A stretch of 64,000 nt of DNA from positions 37,221,064 through 37,285,063 of the forward strand of contig CM045734.1 in NCBI GenBank assembly GCA_024760905.1, written 5' to 3'. The position numbers and the translations under genes are program-made. Source of the stretch: Plotosus lineatus (taxonomy: Eukaryota; Chordata; Actinopteri; Siluriformes; Plotosidae). Shown here in pieces: positions 1 to 15,185 of the stretch. How positions within the stretch are numbered: the stretch's first letter is position 1; every line of letters begins with the position of its first letter. The notes beneath the pieces were generated by a model, which worked only from the letters and a program-made list of their open reading frames with translations, made no database searches and was not told the DNA's origin.

Positions 1-2
1 CA

Positions 3-434
3 CAGTCGGTTCCCAACTTACGAAGACCCCTTTGTAAGAAATCCCCAGGTTATGAAGATCATTTTCCTAAGTTTCCGTCCCCGAGATACGAAAACAACCC
101 CCTCTTACGAAAAGAAATTAAAAATTCCAACACACCAATCAAAATTTCACACGACGCGCGAGTTGCTCTCTCTCATTGGCTGTCTCTCAACATCTCGCCC
201 CGCTGGCCTCCCAGATAGAGACAGAAGGAAGCTTAAGTCTTTCGTTTTTAGTTTAGTTTTTTAAGTTGTTTTAATTCAGTAAATGTTTAATAAATGTGGG
301 CGCATTTGAGCTCATCTGGAATTCCGATCCCTCAAGGAATCAAATTAAAGTTGAGTTTGTCAAGCAGGGGATGTGCTTTGAAGTCCATGTCTTGTGGGCG
401 TGGCCCGCAGCACGCGAGAGAGAGATAGAGAGAG

Positions 435-470
<36 letters not shown>

Positions 471-768
471 ATAAAAAATGTTTAATAATGGTTTAATGAA
501 TAAATATGTTAATAAAATGATTTAATATGTTAATAAAATGTTTAAATTGTTTAATTAACAATTTTCTTTTACTTTTAACACATATTTCATACAAAATTGG
601 TGTACTTTTATCATTTTTAAAGAGTTTATGGGGTTTATCCAGTCCAAAGACTGGAGCCTTGGAACGAATTAGGTGTTTAACATATTAAATGCGACCCCTA
701 CTTATGAAATCCCCGCAATACGAAAATGGCTCTGGAACTGATTAATTTCGTAAGTTGGAGGGCGACTA
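3..768 (+). mobile_element. Tigger/pogo-like non-autonomous element
   Basis: Starts CAGTCGGTTCCCAACTTACG and ends CGTAAGTTGGAGGGCGACTA, imperfect inverted ends. The inside shares the segment with CATTGGCTGTCTCTCAACAT with the copies at 5506 and 54359. It carries a (TG)n tract at 434-469. No transposase frame is retained. Confidence 0.75.
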
Positions 769-1326
769 TATATAAATAAAAACACAAGGAAAATTTGGCT
801 CTGCACAATGAGCACATGGAGGAATCGTAGGCCGTGACATTGTGGGGTTAGGTGCCTTGCTTAAGGCAATTCAGTCATGAAGGAGGGTGGACATCTTCCC
901 CACACAAAAACGCATTGTTCCTGTCTTTCATTCTTTCAGTGTGAAATCCACTTCTCTCACCATTAGGTCATGACTGCCTCTGTGGAATTGCTCTTATAGA
1001 ATTGCTGTGGAATGTCAAGAAATAATCACCATTGAACTATTTTGAAGCTGAAACCTTTACCACTCAGGAGTTGATTGTTTTCCAGTTATAAAATATTGGC
1101 AAATCAGTTTTGTATCAGAAGAATAAAGTACTTCACATTGTGTGACACTTTATGTATTACTATCTAATACATGAGGAATAAAGTTGTGCAGATATACAGT
1201 ATTTGAATGATAAGAATAGACAGTTTGTTCATTCAGAACTTAGAATATTAAACGGTTGATGCAGTGTTGCGTCAGCCCCAGATGTGGTGACCTGATTGTA
1301 AGCTCTGTGCTCTTGTTCTGTTTCAG
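769..1326 (+). other. slf1 intron, unique sequence
   Basis: Intron upstream of window exon 1. AT-rich; no repeat, exon or RNA gene recognised. Confidence 0.5.
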
Positions 1327-1512
1327 GCGGTCTGCTCGGGCTTGAACTGGTCCATTAATTCCAACAAATGGCGCCAGCAGGCGAATTGTGTGCAACCAGG
1401 GGTCGTGGAGTGCACTTCTCTAACAGTAGAGGAGAAACCAACAGATATTTCTGATCATTCATTTCTTTTAAAGCTCGACGAAACATTTAAACGCTACGTC
1501 ACCAGAATGGAG
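1327..1512 (+). CDS. slf1: slf1 exon (window exon 1)
   Basis: 62 codons, phase 0 at both ends. Acceptor TTTCAG ends at 1326 and donor GTGAGC begins at 1513. It encodes AVCSGLNWSINSNKW through LKLDETFKRYVTRME, in the SLF1 middle region. No start codon is used here; the true N-terminus lies upstream of the window. Confidence 0.9.
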
Positions 1513-3406
1513 GTGAGCACAGATTTAAGTGTTCCAGGAATCCTTCAAAAGTAGTTCAATAATATTACATATAAACACAACTTTTCTCAATGAAAGGTTA
1601 TTTTAATTCTGCCATTAATACTTGACCTGACGCTCACTTATTTCTTTCCAGGTGCGGAAAAGAGAACTGTTGAAAGTCCCAGGGTTTTATGACTACTACA
1701 CTCCCGTGTTTCCCACCCAGGTGAATACATTTCCCAGAATCCTATAAATACATTCAACATCTGCAAGTTTCACTGCAAGAAAAATGAACATTCGGCGTAA
1801 GGAGTGGCTCGGGGCATTTAATTTCCTTTGTCACATGTAGTACTATTAGTCACTCCATTTTTGTGAAGGGTACGTTATATCCGGGTCACCTGATTTTAAG
1901 CAAGGGGCTGTGATTGTTGGCCTTGTGATTGGCATGTCCATTAAAGAAAGACTGGTGTCTGTAATCTCTGTTTCCTGGTCACTTTGGACTTTACTGCAAT
2001 GCTTTAACCTGCATGACTGACGGAGCCATGCTGACCTTGCTGTTCTCTGTCCCTTCTCATTTCCTGACTGTCTTCTCTCTCTCTCTCTCTCGCTCTCTAT
2101 CTCTCTCTCTTCTGAGCAGGTCACAGTGGTGGATTTCAGTAATGTTCAGAGTCTGGTAGAGTGTGGACTCTTTCCCCAGGCCCTGGAGGAGATGCAGGGC
2201 TGTCTGCACCCCGGCGTGCTTCCTCCAGTCTCAGTACTCCACGTATGCATGCAGCATGCACTCCACGTATGTACAAACACCAGTACTATCTACCTAACCA
2301 GCAGTTATTCCAGAAAGCCAATTCAGGTCTGAGCTCATAGTCTCGTAAAGACTTCAACGTTTAGTGCTCCAGCTAAACAATCCCATCGCTTAGTGGTCCT
2401 TCCAAAGATACACCCCCACCTCCATACACACAAACTTTGTTCCGAATGCTGGTTCATGCACAGTGGAGTCACACACGAGCAGGAAGACATGGAAGCATTT
2501 GACTAAATATTCCCCAGCAGACCAGGAGACAGTTGCCAATCGTTGTCTTTTGATTGCAGTCTGGGTATAAAAATGATTTTAAGCAATAGAGCAGTTTATG
2601 TATACAGCTAAAATGTTCAAAATCCCACTTGTCATCTTTTTTAAATTAAGGTTGTATGCATGTATGATCATTCTGCCCCAGCTAAAGGGGGAAAAAATCG
2701 GTCAAAGCCTAATATTGGCATGACATTTAAGCCTATAATGGGTATATAAAATTCTGATCGTAACTCTAAACCTGCATACAATAGAGCCAGCTAGTCTAAG
2801 AAATGTTAACTTTCAATATATACTCACTATTTGATTCGTTCTTCTTCAGTGATTTTTTTTTTTTTTTATTGTCATGATCACGATGGGAGTGTTAAAATGT
2901 TGATATTCATGAATAAAACACGTATCACTACAGTTGTCTGAAAAATAAAGAATGCGTTTAATAAATACATTCTTCTAAATAGCTCAAAAGTGCTGAGTTA
3001 TTTCAAATTAGCCAGTTGTGAAGATATCAGTTTAGTTTTGTCCTTGCCAACTTGGCTGTGTCATTTAGGTTTATCTAGTATGCAGTATATTCTGTTAAAT
3101 TTTCCATGCATGTAGAGTTGTCGAAGTTTTATACAGTGTACAGTTAAATAACTGTAAAAACTCATGTACTCTCAAAACTGTCTATATAAACACATTTCCC
3201 TGCAGGGTGAAGTGGAGCCGTACTTTCTCAGCATGTTCAACATTGTTCTGAACGACATGTTGTGTAATAACCCCACATGGAGCTTTCCTGCCAGCGTCAA
3301 GTACTTCTTGCAGATTCTGCGGTGTCCAGAGTGTAAGCCGGAGACAGGGTCTACAGTGTGGCCGTTCCTGCAGATGTCCGTGAGGTACAAAATCTCACCA
3401 AGTCAA

Positions 3407-3440
<34 letters not shown>

Positions 3441-3981
3441 GATGATGATGATGATGATGATATTATTATTACCACCACCATCAGGGTGGATTTGGTTAAC
3501 AGTGGGGCTGTGTGTTTAATTATATTATTATTGGTATTTACTCCGGAGCCTTAAATACGAGAGCGCTATATAATTGCATATTCTAACAGCATAATAAGAA
3601 ATTTCTTGTTTTGTTTTTATTGATTTGTATACTAGTGACTGGATTAGTGCTTATTACAGTATCATCACAGTTGTTGTCAACTAATTTTGAAAGGTTCTGC
3701 TTGGGGAGCACCGAAAACTGTCACGCACTGCCAAGCCCCGCCTCATCAGAGCTTCTCCGTTTCCATGGCAACCTGCAAGCATTTATTCTCAGGCTGTTTC
3801 AACTGGAGCTACATGCCCTGGTCTCAGCGTAAGACCCTTAAACAACATTTCAGTCACTGTAAAATGGGGGTCTCCAAACCTGTCCGTGGAGAACTGTCTC
3901 CCCAATGACTTAGGCTTCAACCTTAATCATGTACATTTGACCTGGTGATTAAAAGCTGTAGGAAGGTAGCTCTCTCGAAAC

Positions 3982-4023
<42 letters not shown>

Positions 4024-7000
4024 GTGGGGGGTGGGGGGGGAGTGGCCAACATGGAGAAATCTGATTCAGCCATGAATATTTAGAGCAGTTCTCATCGCAC
4101 AACTTCTTTTTCTTTCGGCTATTCCCTTCAGGGGCCACAGCAAATGATCTGCCTCCATCTCACCCTATCATCACACAACAGACTGCAAAAATGAATATAT
4201 GTATATACACACACAAACACAATCGGTTCAGAAAAGGAATTATTGATTATCATTGCCCCCAGTGTAACTAACTGGGTTATCAAAGGCCGGCCATGGCTCT
4301 CACTGTCTATGGTTGTGCTGTGTGTAGAAAGCGAGCAGTGGGCTTGCGGGGCTCTGTTCTCTACAGCACGTTTTGGGACGTGTGGAAGACGACGACGCTG
4401 TGCTCCAAAGCCCTGCAGGAGCTGACGAAATTAGTAGTGGAGACCAAACTCTGGGCCCTTCACTCATCTCAAGTATTAACTCTTGCTTATTAATCCCTAC
4501 TTCTGCCTTGTGATGTTAATGATATAGATTGAATGTGCCACTAACTTTTCTGATGTTTTTGTATCCTTGTACACTGAATCTGAACATAAATCCATGTTGG
4601 TTTGAGCTGGAACTGACTGGTTGGTAAGAGATAGTGTGTTGTTGCTGTATTAGGAGTGGAGGCCGCGAGTATTGGCCACGCTACAGGAAATTTTGGCTGT
4701 AGCAGTGGAGTACTGGGCTCAAGAGCACACTCGGCTCAACAGCCGGATGATGGAGAAAGGCCTTCAGGACTTTGCAGAGTACATGGCTACCCTGTGCCAA
4801 GGTGACACAATATTTCAACTTTAGAAGTAGAATGGTGTTGAGGTTTTTTTTTGTTTTTTTTTAAACTGGCACAGGCTGCTCACATATAATGTTAATAAGA
4901 ACTCTTAGTTCTTATATTAAAGTACATTATTCATTCAGTCATTTCTCAAACAATCTAATCCTACTGGGGTCGTGGGAAGGCTGAAGTCTATCTCAGTTGA
5001 CTCTCGATGAAGGTGGGGGGGGGGGGGGGGGTACAGCCTGAGCAGCTTGCCAGGCCATTCCAAGTCTAGTACTCACACAACCATTTTCACTTGCACTTAA
5101 AAGGCAATGGTGGCTCAGTGGTTAAGGTTCTGTGTTACTGATCCAATGATCAGGGTCCTTAAATGCTGATCACACTGGATGGCCTGTTTGGTTTCCTTCT
5201 CCCATTTAATATCTGTCTGCTCTCTGTACCTGCTGTGCTCTGATTGGTTGTTTTCCAACAACTGAAAGTTCCACGCTCAGTGAAGTGGTAGGCAGACCAG
5301 GATTGGCCAACATACATGGGGACAGCAGGGGAACGCTAGAAGCCCTATCATGCCATGACTTGTACTCAAAAAAAAAAAAAATTTGTCAAAAACCTTGTGT
5401 TTTACGGCCAGTTCAAACTTAGTTAAGCATGAAAAAAAGTGTGAACAATTGTAAACACATCAGCAGTATTTGATTCAGTGTGTGTACATTGTTATTTTGG
5501 AAATACATTCGGCACTCTACTTACGAAATTAATCTGTTCCAGTGCCTTTTTTGTAACTCGGGAGTTTTCGTAAGTAGAGGTGCATTTTACATGTAAAATG
5601 CATGATTCGTTCCAAGGCTCCCAAGACGACCCCCATAAACCCTTTAAAAATTATAAAAGTACACAAATGTTGTATGAAATATGTGTTAAAAGTAAAAGAA
5701 AATTATTTACCTTTTTTTTTAAATCTCTCGAACCACCCATGCGACGCTTTAAAGTCTGGGGGTTGCTGGTCTGAACAAACCATCACCCCCCACCCTCCTT
5801 CACGAAGTCCTTAAATATGGCAGTTGCTTTTTCTGAAATAATCGCCTCCATCACTCTATCTTCGCTTTTAAGGTCTCCTTCTGCTTAATTATTGTGCCGA
5901 TTATAGAGGGTTTTCGGCCATACTCCTTTGCGATTTCGCTCAATCGCATCCCACTTTCGTATTTTTTTATTATCTCCAGCTTCACTTTAATTGATAACGG
6001 AGCCCGCTTCTTCTTTTCGGATTCACCGGGAATCACTTTCTTGGGGTCCATGATGGATAACGAAATATAACACTGCAATGATCACTCTCAAAAAAACTCA
6101 TGAGCCAACAGTCCTGTTCAACTCTCCTTCACGCGTATGACAAACAGGAAGTATGGGTACAGTTCAGTTCCCTCCTGGCCAATGGGAGGCCAGTGGGGCG
6201 GGATGTTGAGAGACAGCCAATGAGAGAGCAACTCACGCATTGTTTGAATGTTTGAATGGCACGTTTGAATTTTTGAATGGCGCGTTTGGCGGTTTTTGTA
6301 AGAAGAGGTTGTTCCGTATACAGAAGACAAAAATTTAGGAAAATGTTTTTCTTAACCTGGATTTTTTGTATTCAGCGGTTTTTGTAAGTAGAGGCCCGAC
6401 TGTAATCATAATGTATTTCAACAACCTAAATAAATTCTTGTCACTTACTGTAGAATGATATTAAATTATGGCACTCCGTAAAAATCTGTGAGAAACAAAT
6501 AGAAGTTATATGTTAAGGACACTGAAGTTCATTAGTGACATAAGCCAGCTTTTTAGCTGTGAGCTAATATCACTCAACTGTGTTTGGTCCTTTTGCAAGT
6601 GAATCATTCTCGACTTAGGGAGGTGTGTAATGTAACAAGTGGGGAAAAATGTGAGTTAGTCTGAAGTCTAAACTCCCTGAGCAACAGCTGTGTACAATTA
6701 CTTTGTATGCAAAGCTCTGAAAGTTTTTCAAGCGGTACTTACCTGAGAATTGAGTGTGTGAGATGATTTTGTATGCCAGGTGTGTTTTTTAGAATGTAGT
6801 GTTAACAGCCTGCACTTTCAATGTCACCTGCATTTCATCTCTTAGAACTTCATCCAAACACTCTGAGAGAGCTGGTACTTGCTCTGCCATCATACCGGCT
6901 TAGGATGCTCACTGCTGATGCAAGCTACAGAAACATCTGCACCAGAAATGGCCTGATCATCCGCCCAGAGCCACTCTCCCTCCACAAAATAGTGAGAAAA

Positions 7001-10000
7001 CATTGTTTAGAATCTACTCTGTTATTGTGAATTCTGTTTTATTCTATATTTTCCAAATAATATTATTTTAACTAATTATAATATTTCCCTGTGCTGAAAG
7101 AAAGAAAATTCTTAAAATCTGATTTACAATATTACTTCTATTACTGACATCACAAAGAGTGCTGTTTTAACAATTGAAATGCATCTTCCAAAGCACTTGG
7201 CATCAGTGCAGGCTGAGTTCTAAACGAGTTCAACGGCACCCTTGCTCACTTGAAAGACCGGAAGTCCTTATAACCCACAGCAAGTACACTACTTTCGGTT
7301 TTCAGCGCCTCACATATTGTAAGCGTTGATTGGCTGTTTTAAGCTTCATTTCAAGTGACTCGGTATAAATAAGTGACTTATTTGAAATGAATGTTGATAT
7401 TATTTGATATATTTGATATTATTTTTACAATGTTATGCTTATAATAATTGATTTGGGGTGTTTTATGTGATAGGGTAATGGTATTTATGGAAGTATACTA
7501 CAGTATAAGTGTCATACGTCACACGTCATAAATCATACGTCACTGTAACAATTTGCGTTCACTTTCAACTTACGTTTGGCCGCACGGAACCAATTAAAAA
7601 CGTAAGTCAGGGAGCGTCTGTATGTGTATATAATATCAATAAATACACATTCAATGCTATAAATGCTTCTTTCGGACAGCGAATCATTTTGATTCGCACG
7701 TTTAATTTGGCAGAGGTTTTTACATCGGATGCCCTTCCTGTCACAACCCTTTTAGCAAGGGATAGAAACACGCTGACGACTTTTCAGCCTACTCTTTACG
7801 AAAGTCAGCAATGGTTCTTTTACATGCCTCTCACCATAGACAGTGAGAGACATGGCCCGCCTTTGATAACCCAGTTAGCTTCTAATAACAATTAAATATT
7901 CAAAAATAATGCATATGATGTAAATAAAATATACATGCAGACGCGCACACACAGATGCACACCTCACAATAATGTAAGTAGTTTGGATGGGAGGTTTTGG
8001 GTTGTTTTTTGTTTTGTGTTTGTTTAGTTTTTTTTTGCATAATTGGCCTTGTTTTTGCAGCATTTTCCTTAACCTTTTCCCCTATTCTTCCTTAATTTCC
8101 TTTTTTTTTTAATTTGATGAATATTAAAAAAAAAAAAGCATGAAATGAAGTACGAAGTAGCGAGGGATCCCTGTACTTTATTATGGCAGATTCTGTAGCA
8201 AAAACTGTACTTTTGGCATGTTTTTTTTTTTTTTCCCTCAAAATTATTCCAATTCTGCTTTGAGCAGCTTTTTTCTGGTCCTACCACAACATTGTCATGG
8301 GTTTCAGGTAAGGGCTTTGACGGAACCACTCCAAAAAAGAGGTGGACTTGCTCATATGCCTCAGATCATTGAACCAGTTGTACTCGAGCTTTAGGTTACA
8401 GACCGATGATCTGACTTAAACTTGTAGTACTTTCTGTTATAGATCTGAATTAATGTTTCACACAATCATGGCAAGTTGCCCAGGTCCTTTAACAGCAAAG
8501 CATCCCCCACACCACCACGATACCACCGCCGTGTTTGACTGTGGGCAAAATGTGTTTATTGGGGAAAACTTTATTCAGTTTCGCCAGCTGTAACAGGAGT
8601 GATATTTTCCAAAAGGTTCCAATTCTAACTCCTCAATTCGTATAATATTACCTAACAAGGTTTGGTGGAAAGGCAGTGGTGGTCTAGTGGCATAGGGCAC
8701 TGGATTGCTGATCCAAAAGTTGTAAAAGATCCATTGCTAACTTTTGACAAGAGTAGACTGCATAGCAGTCAGCGTGTTTCTGCCCTGCGATGGCCTGGCG
8801 AGCGTGTACTCTGCCCTCGCCTGGAGTCAGCTGGGATGGGTGCCATCCTCCCCGTGACCCTAATTAGGATTAAGCGGTTACAGAAAATGAACTGATGATG
8901 GTTTGGTGGATATTTGGTTTTTTTTTTTATAAATGTGACATGAGCCTTAGCAGTGGTTTTCACCTTGCCACTCGTCCATGAATATCATTTTGCCTGGTAT
9001 CTTTCCAGTGGTGGAATCATGAACGCGGATAATAACTGTGCTTAAGAACTCTGTGGCTTTTTGGAAGCATGTGCTCTCCTATGCTTTTTCATGTGCTCTT
9101 GCAGAAATGTTGTACGGCAGGGCAGAGTTACCAGTGTTCCATATCTTCTCTACCTAGAGATGATCGTTCTCACCATGGTTTGCTGGAGTCTCATTTAAAA
9201 TCTGTGTTTTGTTTATTCTGGTTGTCCTATGTATTGTACTGGGAATCAGAAACAATGACATGTTATGAAAAATTACATAAGAGGAAATCAAAAAGAGGGC
9301 AAAGACTTTTTCAAATAACATTCAAAAAATGCACCGTTGACCTTGGACTCGGTGGGTTTTTGGGCACACAATCGCTTTTCACTGCCATAAAATATTCCAG
9401 CAATGTGCATGGCCACACCTCATTCTAAGGCCAACTCGTGCATGATGCTGAGATGATTTGCAAGGAAATTTGTTATTCAACCAATGTGGCTACTGGACAG
9501 GAAAATGACCAACTGTGTCAGTCTCATATAGTAAAGACACTTGTATAGAGTGTTTTGTGCAGCTATTTACAAACATTTACAGTTTTAATTTAATAAAGAT
9601 TGACATTATTTACTTTTTTATTTAATCATGCTTTTAAACTTGTGGAATGTCTGGTCATCACTTCTATAAAACATCAATAAAGATATGTTAAGTATAATAT
9701 ACATTCATTTAAGTGTATTAGATCAAACATGTATTGTTACCCTGTGATTCGTAGCCAGCACTACTGTCCAAATTGCAATTTTTGCAAATACAGGGATCCC
9801 TCGCTACTTCGCGCTTCAATTCATTTGGCTTCAGTGCATCACGGTTTTATTTTAAAAATATTAATCAAATTAAGGAAATTATGGAAATTAAGGAAAAAAT
9901 TAAGGAAATGCTGCAAAAACAGGACCAATTATGCAAAAAAAAAAAAAACCTAATCAAGCAAAAAACAACCCAAAAGCCCCCATCAAAACTAGTTACATTT

Positions 10001-11074
10001 TTGTGAGGTGTGCATCTGCGCGTGCGCATCTGTATGTGTGTGTATTTATATTTTATTTACATCTTATGTAAATACTTTTTTAATGTTTAATTGTTATTAT
10101 AAGCATTTATAGCATTGAATATGTATTTATTGATATTATATACACAGATACGTACATGTATGGTACGTACATGTATAGGGGCTGGGGGTAATCATATCTA
10201 TCTATCTAGTGCCTGAGTTGTAGGACGCCCATTGGCAACCCGCTATGAAGGTTAACGCCCTGGTTATCATCTTCATGGAGGTTTTTCTTCGCAGGATTAG
10301 TGCATGGTTTGCCATTGCCTTCTGCACGATGCGAACCTATGGGCAATTTAGAACGGCCAATGTGCATGGCTTTGGATTGTGGGAGGAAACCTACATAAGA
10401 ATGGGGAGACCATGCAAACTCCACACAGAAACGCCCAGGCCTTTTTGCTGTGAGGCAGACGTGCTAACCACTACGCCACCATGCCGCCGGGGGTGAATCC
10501 TACTTCGTGAAATTCGATGGTCGCGGGGGGATCTCGGTTACAATTAACCACGGAAAGTGAAGGATTTCTGTTGCAAGATCATTAAGTTATTCGGCCTAAC
10601 TGCAATTAAGAATTCAACAACGACCTCTGTATCACTTGGATGAAGCAAATGAAACATTAAAAGATTTCTGTTGAAGCAGAATTTAGTTTTAGGGTACCTC
10701 CAGAGATAAAGAGAAAGAATGAGGAACATTAAAGGGCAGTGTTTGTGTTTGTAGGTCTTTACCTACCTGAATGCACTGGGGCAGTTGTGTGGGCGCGCAG
10801 CCATCTCTCCTAGCTCAAGGTGAGATTTACATATACACACATGCATGTCTGAAAGATGCACACACACAGATACATACATAACATATACATATGCATATAA
10901 TAGTATGAATAAGGGTCAACAGCTGATAACAGATTACATTATGAGCACCTTCACTTGTAAAGTTCAGTATTTGCATCACTCAAATTTGCAGCCAAATTTC
11001 CCAGAATGCATTAGTTCTCCTTTGGCAGAAAGGTCCTTTCATACAGTGTGTAATGTACTGCTAGATTTAAGTGT

Positions 11075-11127
<53 letters not shown>

Positions 11128-13510
11128 CAAACTCATACATAAAATACCATATCCTGTACCATTGTTTTCTTTGCCAAGCTGGTTATCTTTACGTTTGATT
11201 GTCATTTGGATGTGGTTGATTAAATTGTCTTGCTTTCCCAGGAATGTACGTAGACAGTTGCCATTTCGATCAGTTGCTCTTCTAGTTCATTCAATTTTGA
11301 GTATTTTCCCACCTCTTGATGATGCAAACTGGACACATCACATGCAACTCAAGAATACAGTGTTTTATTAACCGTAGGTAAAGGAAATTGGCCATGAAAT
11401 TCAGAATACTCTGTTGATTCAATTGATAAATAGAAAAACACGAGGCATCTTTTTATTCAAAGTCCTGTGTACTTTAGCATGTCCACATGAACCGGGGTTA
11501 CCCTGTAATGAAAACTCATTGTGGTAGACCCTGTTATCGTATATGAAACTGGGTCTGACATTTGGTGTTACATGCCAGGCACGATTTCTGTAGGAACTAA
11601 AGATGTTTGCACCGGTAAGTGTGTGTCCAGCTGTTGACTAAGGTGTAGGTTGATGTGTTCAGTGTTTGTTCAAGGTTAAGGTAACTGATTAACTTTAAAT
11701 CCTCATGTGCTTATACACAGAGTGAAGGTATGTGCAGTCTGACAGAAGATTTTTACACGTTTTAGAGAGTTGTGTAGTGGCAATATAACAACAGTTTATA
11801 GTCGCTCCTTGGTAGTTCAGCAGAAATAAATATTCTCACAATATTTACATTAGATAATTTTTCAGCAGTGAACTCTCTACTTACTACTTCTAAATGTATG
11901 AAAGTGACTGGAGGTGACATTAAAAATGTATTGGAGCGTTTTGATTCAAGTTGTCCCAATAAGAACAGTTTTTCTATCCAAAGCGAAAGTGATCTATACA
12001 TCAGGCCTTGTGGTATTTGTTAGCCAAATGCACCCTTTGTGATCGAGATTCCATCCTCAGAAATTCCAGCATGGTGCTCTACAGGTCAGTCCTCAAATAA
12101 TTTTACCGTTAATTATGTTCAGATAAGTCACCCTCTCCATTGTTCTTCAGTCCATTCAGATTTCTCTGAACCATTAGTAGGGTATAATACTAATGATAAA
12201 ACCTATCACAGGCGCTATTAGAACCGTTCACATACATCTCAGGTCCAGGGACGATAAACTGAGACTGGTGTATGTGTGCGAGGTAGGTCTAATGGAGCCA
12301 TTGTCCCTCATCACGGGATATTAGTCAGGGTTAAGATGGCTAATGGAGAGAGATGGGCACCTCACATTCTTATGAGGGTTCGGCTTGTGAATAAGAAACA
12401 CCCTCCAGTGTGTGAAGAAAAAACACTGACGGGGCAAATACACTAGTATTTTTAATGCAATGTGATGGAGGAGAACTAGCTAATGGTTGGAAATTGCAAG
12501 AAAATGTGGTTAAAATGGAAAAAAAATGTCCCTCAGGACTGAGTGCACACCTTGCTGGATGAAAACTGTGCATCTGTAGTTTTCTTTCTTACGACCTCTG
12601 CAAATGCCATCGGCATTGTTGCAAATGTGTCATGTAAAAATACTTTGCTTGTATAACTCGGCATCCATAGAGCTCAAGATATGGTGTTGTTCTTTTTATT
12701 TTTTTTATATATATATTTTTACAGAGCTTTACAATTTTTATGAAGAGGATGCAGTGGATTAGAATTTTAGATACTTAATAGTAATTACTGCGCATTCAGT
12801 GCACTCTGGTGTTGTTTGGGATGTGGCTAAATGAACAGCATGTCTAAATTGTATTAGTACATCCACTGCACTATGATGTCATACTTATGATGCTGTATAA
12901 AAATGCCTATATGCCTTAAGAGTTCAGATCTGTGAGTACAGGACTGTTTGCTTTGCTCCTGAAACTGCATTAACATGGAAGGAAACAGCACTGTAAATGT
13001 CTGAAGTGCAAGTGTTTTTCTCCAGTACCGTGCATTTATAGCCTTGCTCCACTTAGGCTCGTCATTTCCTCGTCCTCCTCAGCATGAGGGTCCTCTCCTA
13101 TCACCGTGTCTCCAAGCAGTGAGTCAGACAGGAACACACAGCCACTCTCTCCAATCCATCTGGCTCAATCCAACCCACATTGGAGGAGCACTCACAGGCT
13201 CATTTCGCCAGCTTTCTTATAGACTGCTCAGGACTTCACTGCTGTCCCTTCGGATAAGAGGCACCAGAGAGTGTCCCGGTGTGAGTTGTAGTTATGGGCC
13301 TCTAAAAGGAATTACACACTTTGATGCCTAGGCCTCCACTTTGGCTTGACAAGATGCTTCTCTCTGGCTGTGGTACTGATCTAATGAGTTCTCAGGATCC
13401 ATTTGGAGTGATGTCTGTGTTTGAGTGGGGTGTTTTCTGCTGGTTTTTATCATGTGAGATATACAGTATGTTCTAGATGGCCTTACAGGATTTGAGGCAG
13501 TAAAATCATT

Positions 13511-13568
<58 letters not shown>

Positions 13569-13720
13569 ACTCACACACACACACAGATACACACAAAAGT
13601 TAACTTTTTAAGTTGTGGGTTATGTGTTTGTTCAGGAAGAGCGAGCGTGTGGGTGGCTCAAGCTTGGTAAAGGACAGCATGCCGAAAGGTTTCCATCGAG
13701 TCAATGTTGCAGGTAAGCAC

Positions 13721-13757
<37 letters not shown>

Positions 13758-15130
13758 CCACCTACTTGCACTATCAGATGTCTTTCCAGGGTGAGTCGGG
13801 GTCCTTTAAAAACAAAATCTGCATTTGCTTAGATTTCTCCCACATTTGTAATGAGTAAAATATTTTTACTTCTAAAGTTTAACTAAAATGTAAGCCTTCT
13901 GATTGAGGATATTAAGGTATTTTACCTGTAGAGCCAGAAGCCTATCAGAGCCCAAGTCTGCAGGAGGGAAAAAAACTGGTAACAACCACCAAGGTACTTT
14001 CCTTAGACTCCGAGTAGTCAGGTTGTGTAAGTGTATCTCTTTATAGTGAATATATTTATTGCAAAAGTCACATTTTCTTTAATGGAGTAAAATTTCTTGT
14101 TTGAAGCGAGGCCAACCAGTGAACTAATGATTTTTCTTGGTAGAAAGTTTTGAAACTGGCATAAAATTTAAAGCACTAAAATCTACACATCCTTAAATCT
14201 ATACCACACGTGTTATTTTTCACGATAACTTTCTGATCTTTGCATTCGCTGGTGTGAAGTGTGGAATCTTTAGACAAAGGGCCAACAGTGTGTGCAACAA
14301 CACATCATTGCCAATAGCCAATTACAATGATTACTGCAGAAAATCAGATGAACCCACTATACGCCCTCTTTATAAAAATCAGACAACTCTTTTGCTCCTC
14401 TTGTTTACGGCATAGCCAGTTGCAATAAGCAATTTATATGTTATGTAATATATGTACGTGTGTGTGTGTGTGTGTGTGTGTGTACATGCGCACAATTTTA
14501 TTCAAACAAGTTTCACTTTTTTCAAAATTTCACTCTTCACTTTTTGTTCAAATAAGTTAAAGCCCTGTAATGGGGGAGCAGTGGTATTAATTTTTTTTAA
14601 GTGTCTGTGTATAATCATCTAGTTGTTATTGCAATTTTAGGATGATTTACACTGGGATATAAGACTCTCAAGTTTATATTTTATTGTTTGCAAGAGTTGA
14701 AATTTTAAAAGACAAGGTTTTAAAATGTATGTAAACTAGTTGTGCATTAAATCTCTCTGTTCTCTATGTAATTATGTCTGTCTTCTGTTGGACTACCTTG
14801 CTGTCCTCAGACTATAAAGCATTGTGCCACATGATTCGTTGATTTAGCTGCACTTTAGGTAGATTGCTAGCTGGCCATCCATCCACCCATGCATCAATCC
14901 ATTTTGTAAGAAAGGACTACCCATCCTTCCTCATTGTATTGCCCAAGCATGTAAACAGTAGTAGTGGTTTTCCATCCCACGCAGTCAGTTTTGATTGGCA
15001 ATGCTTTGGCAGATCCTTGGTCAATTTTGCCGAGACGTTATTTTCCTCATGATGTCACTGTTGTGAGCTATTTTCTCCACTTGTTATATCTACCTGATAA
15101 TGACCTCTTTGGAGATCCATGCTATGGTGG

Positions 15131-15185
<55 letters not shown>

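Noticed and set aside
3687..3908. Alternative plus-strand frame over slf1 window exon 5
   Set aside because: Wrong phase relative to neighbouring exons; the ELLRFHGNLQAF frame joins exons 4 and 6 correctly.
7509..7895. 128-codon open frame
   Set aside because: Runs across a Tigger end, a MITE and an inserted SINE; not a gene.
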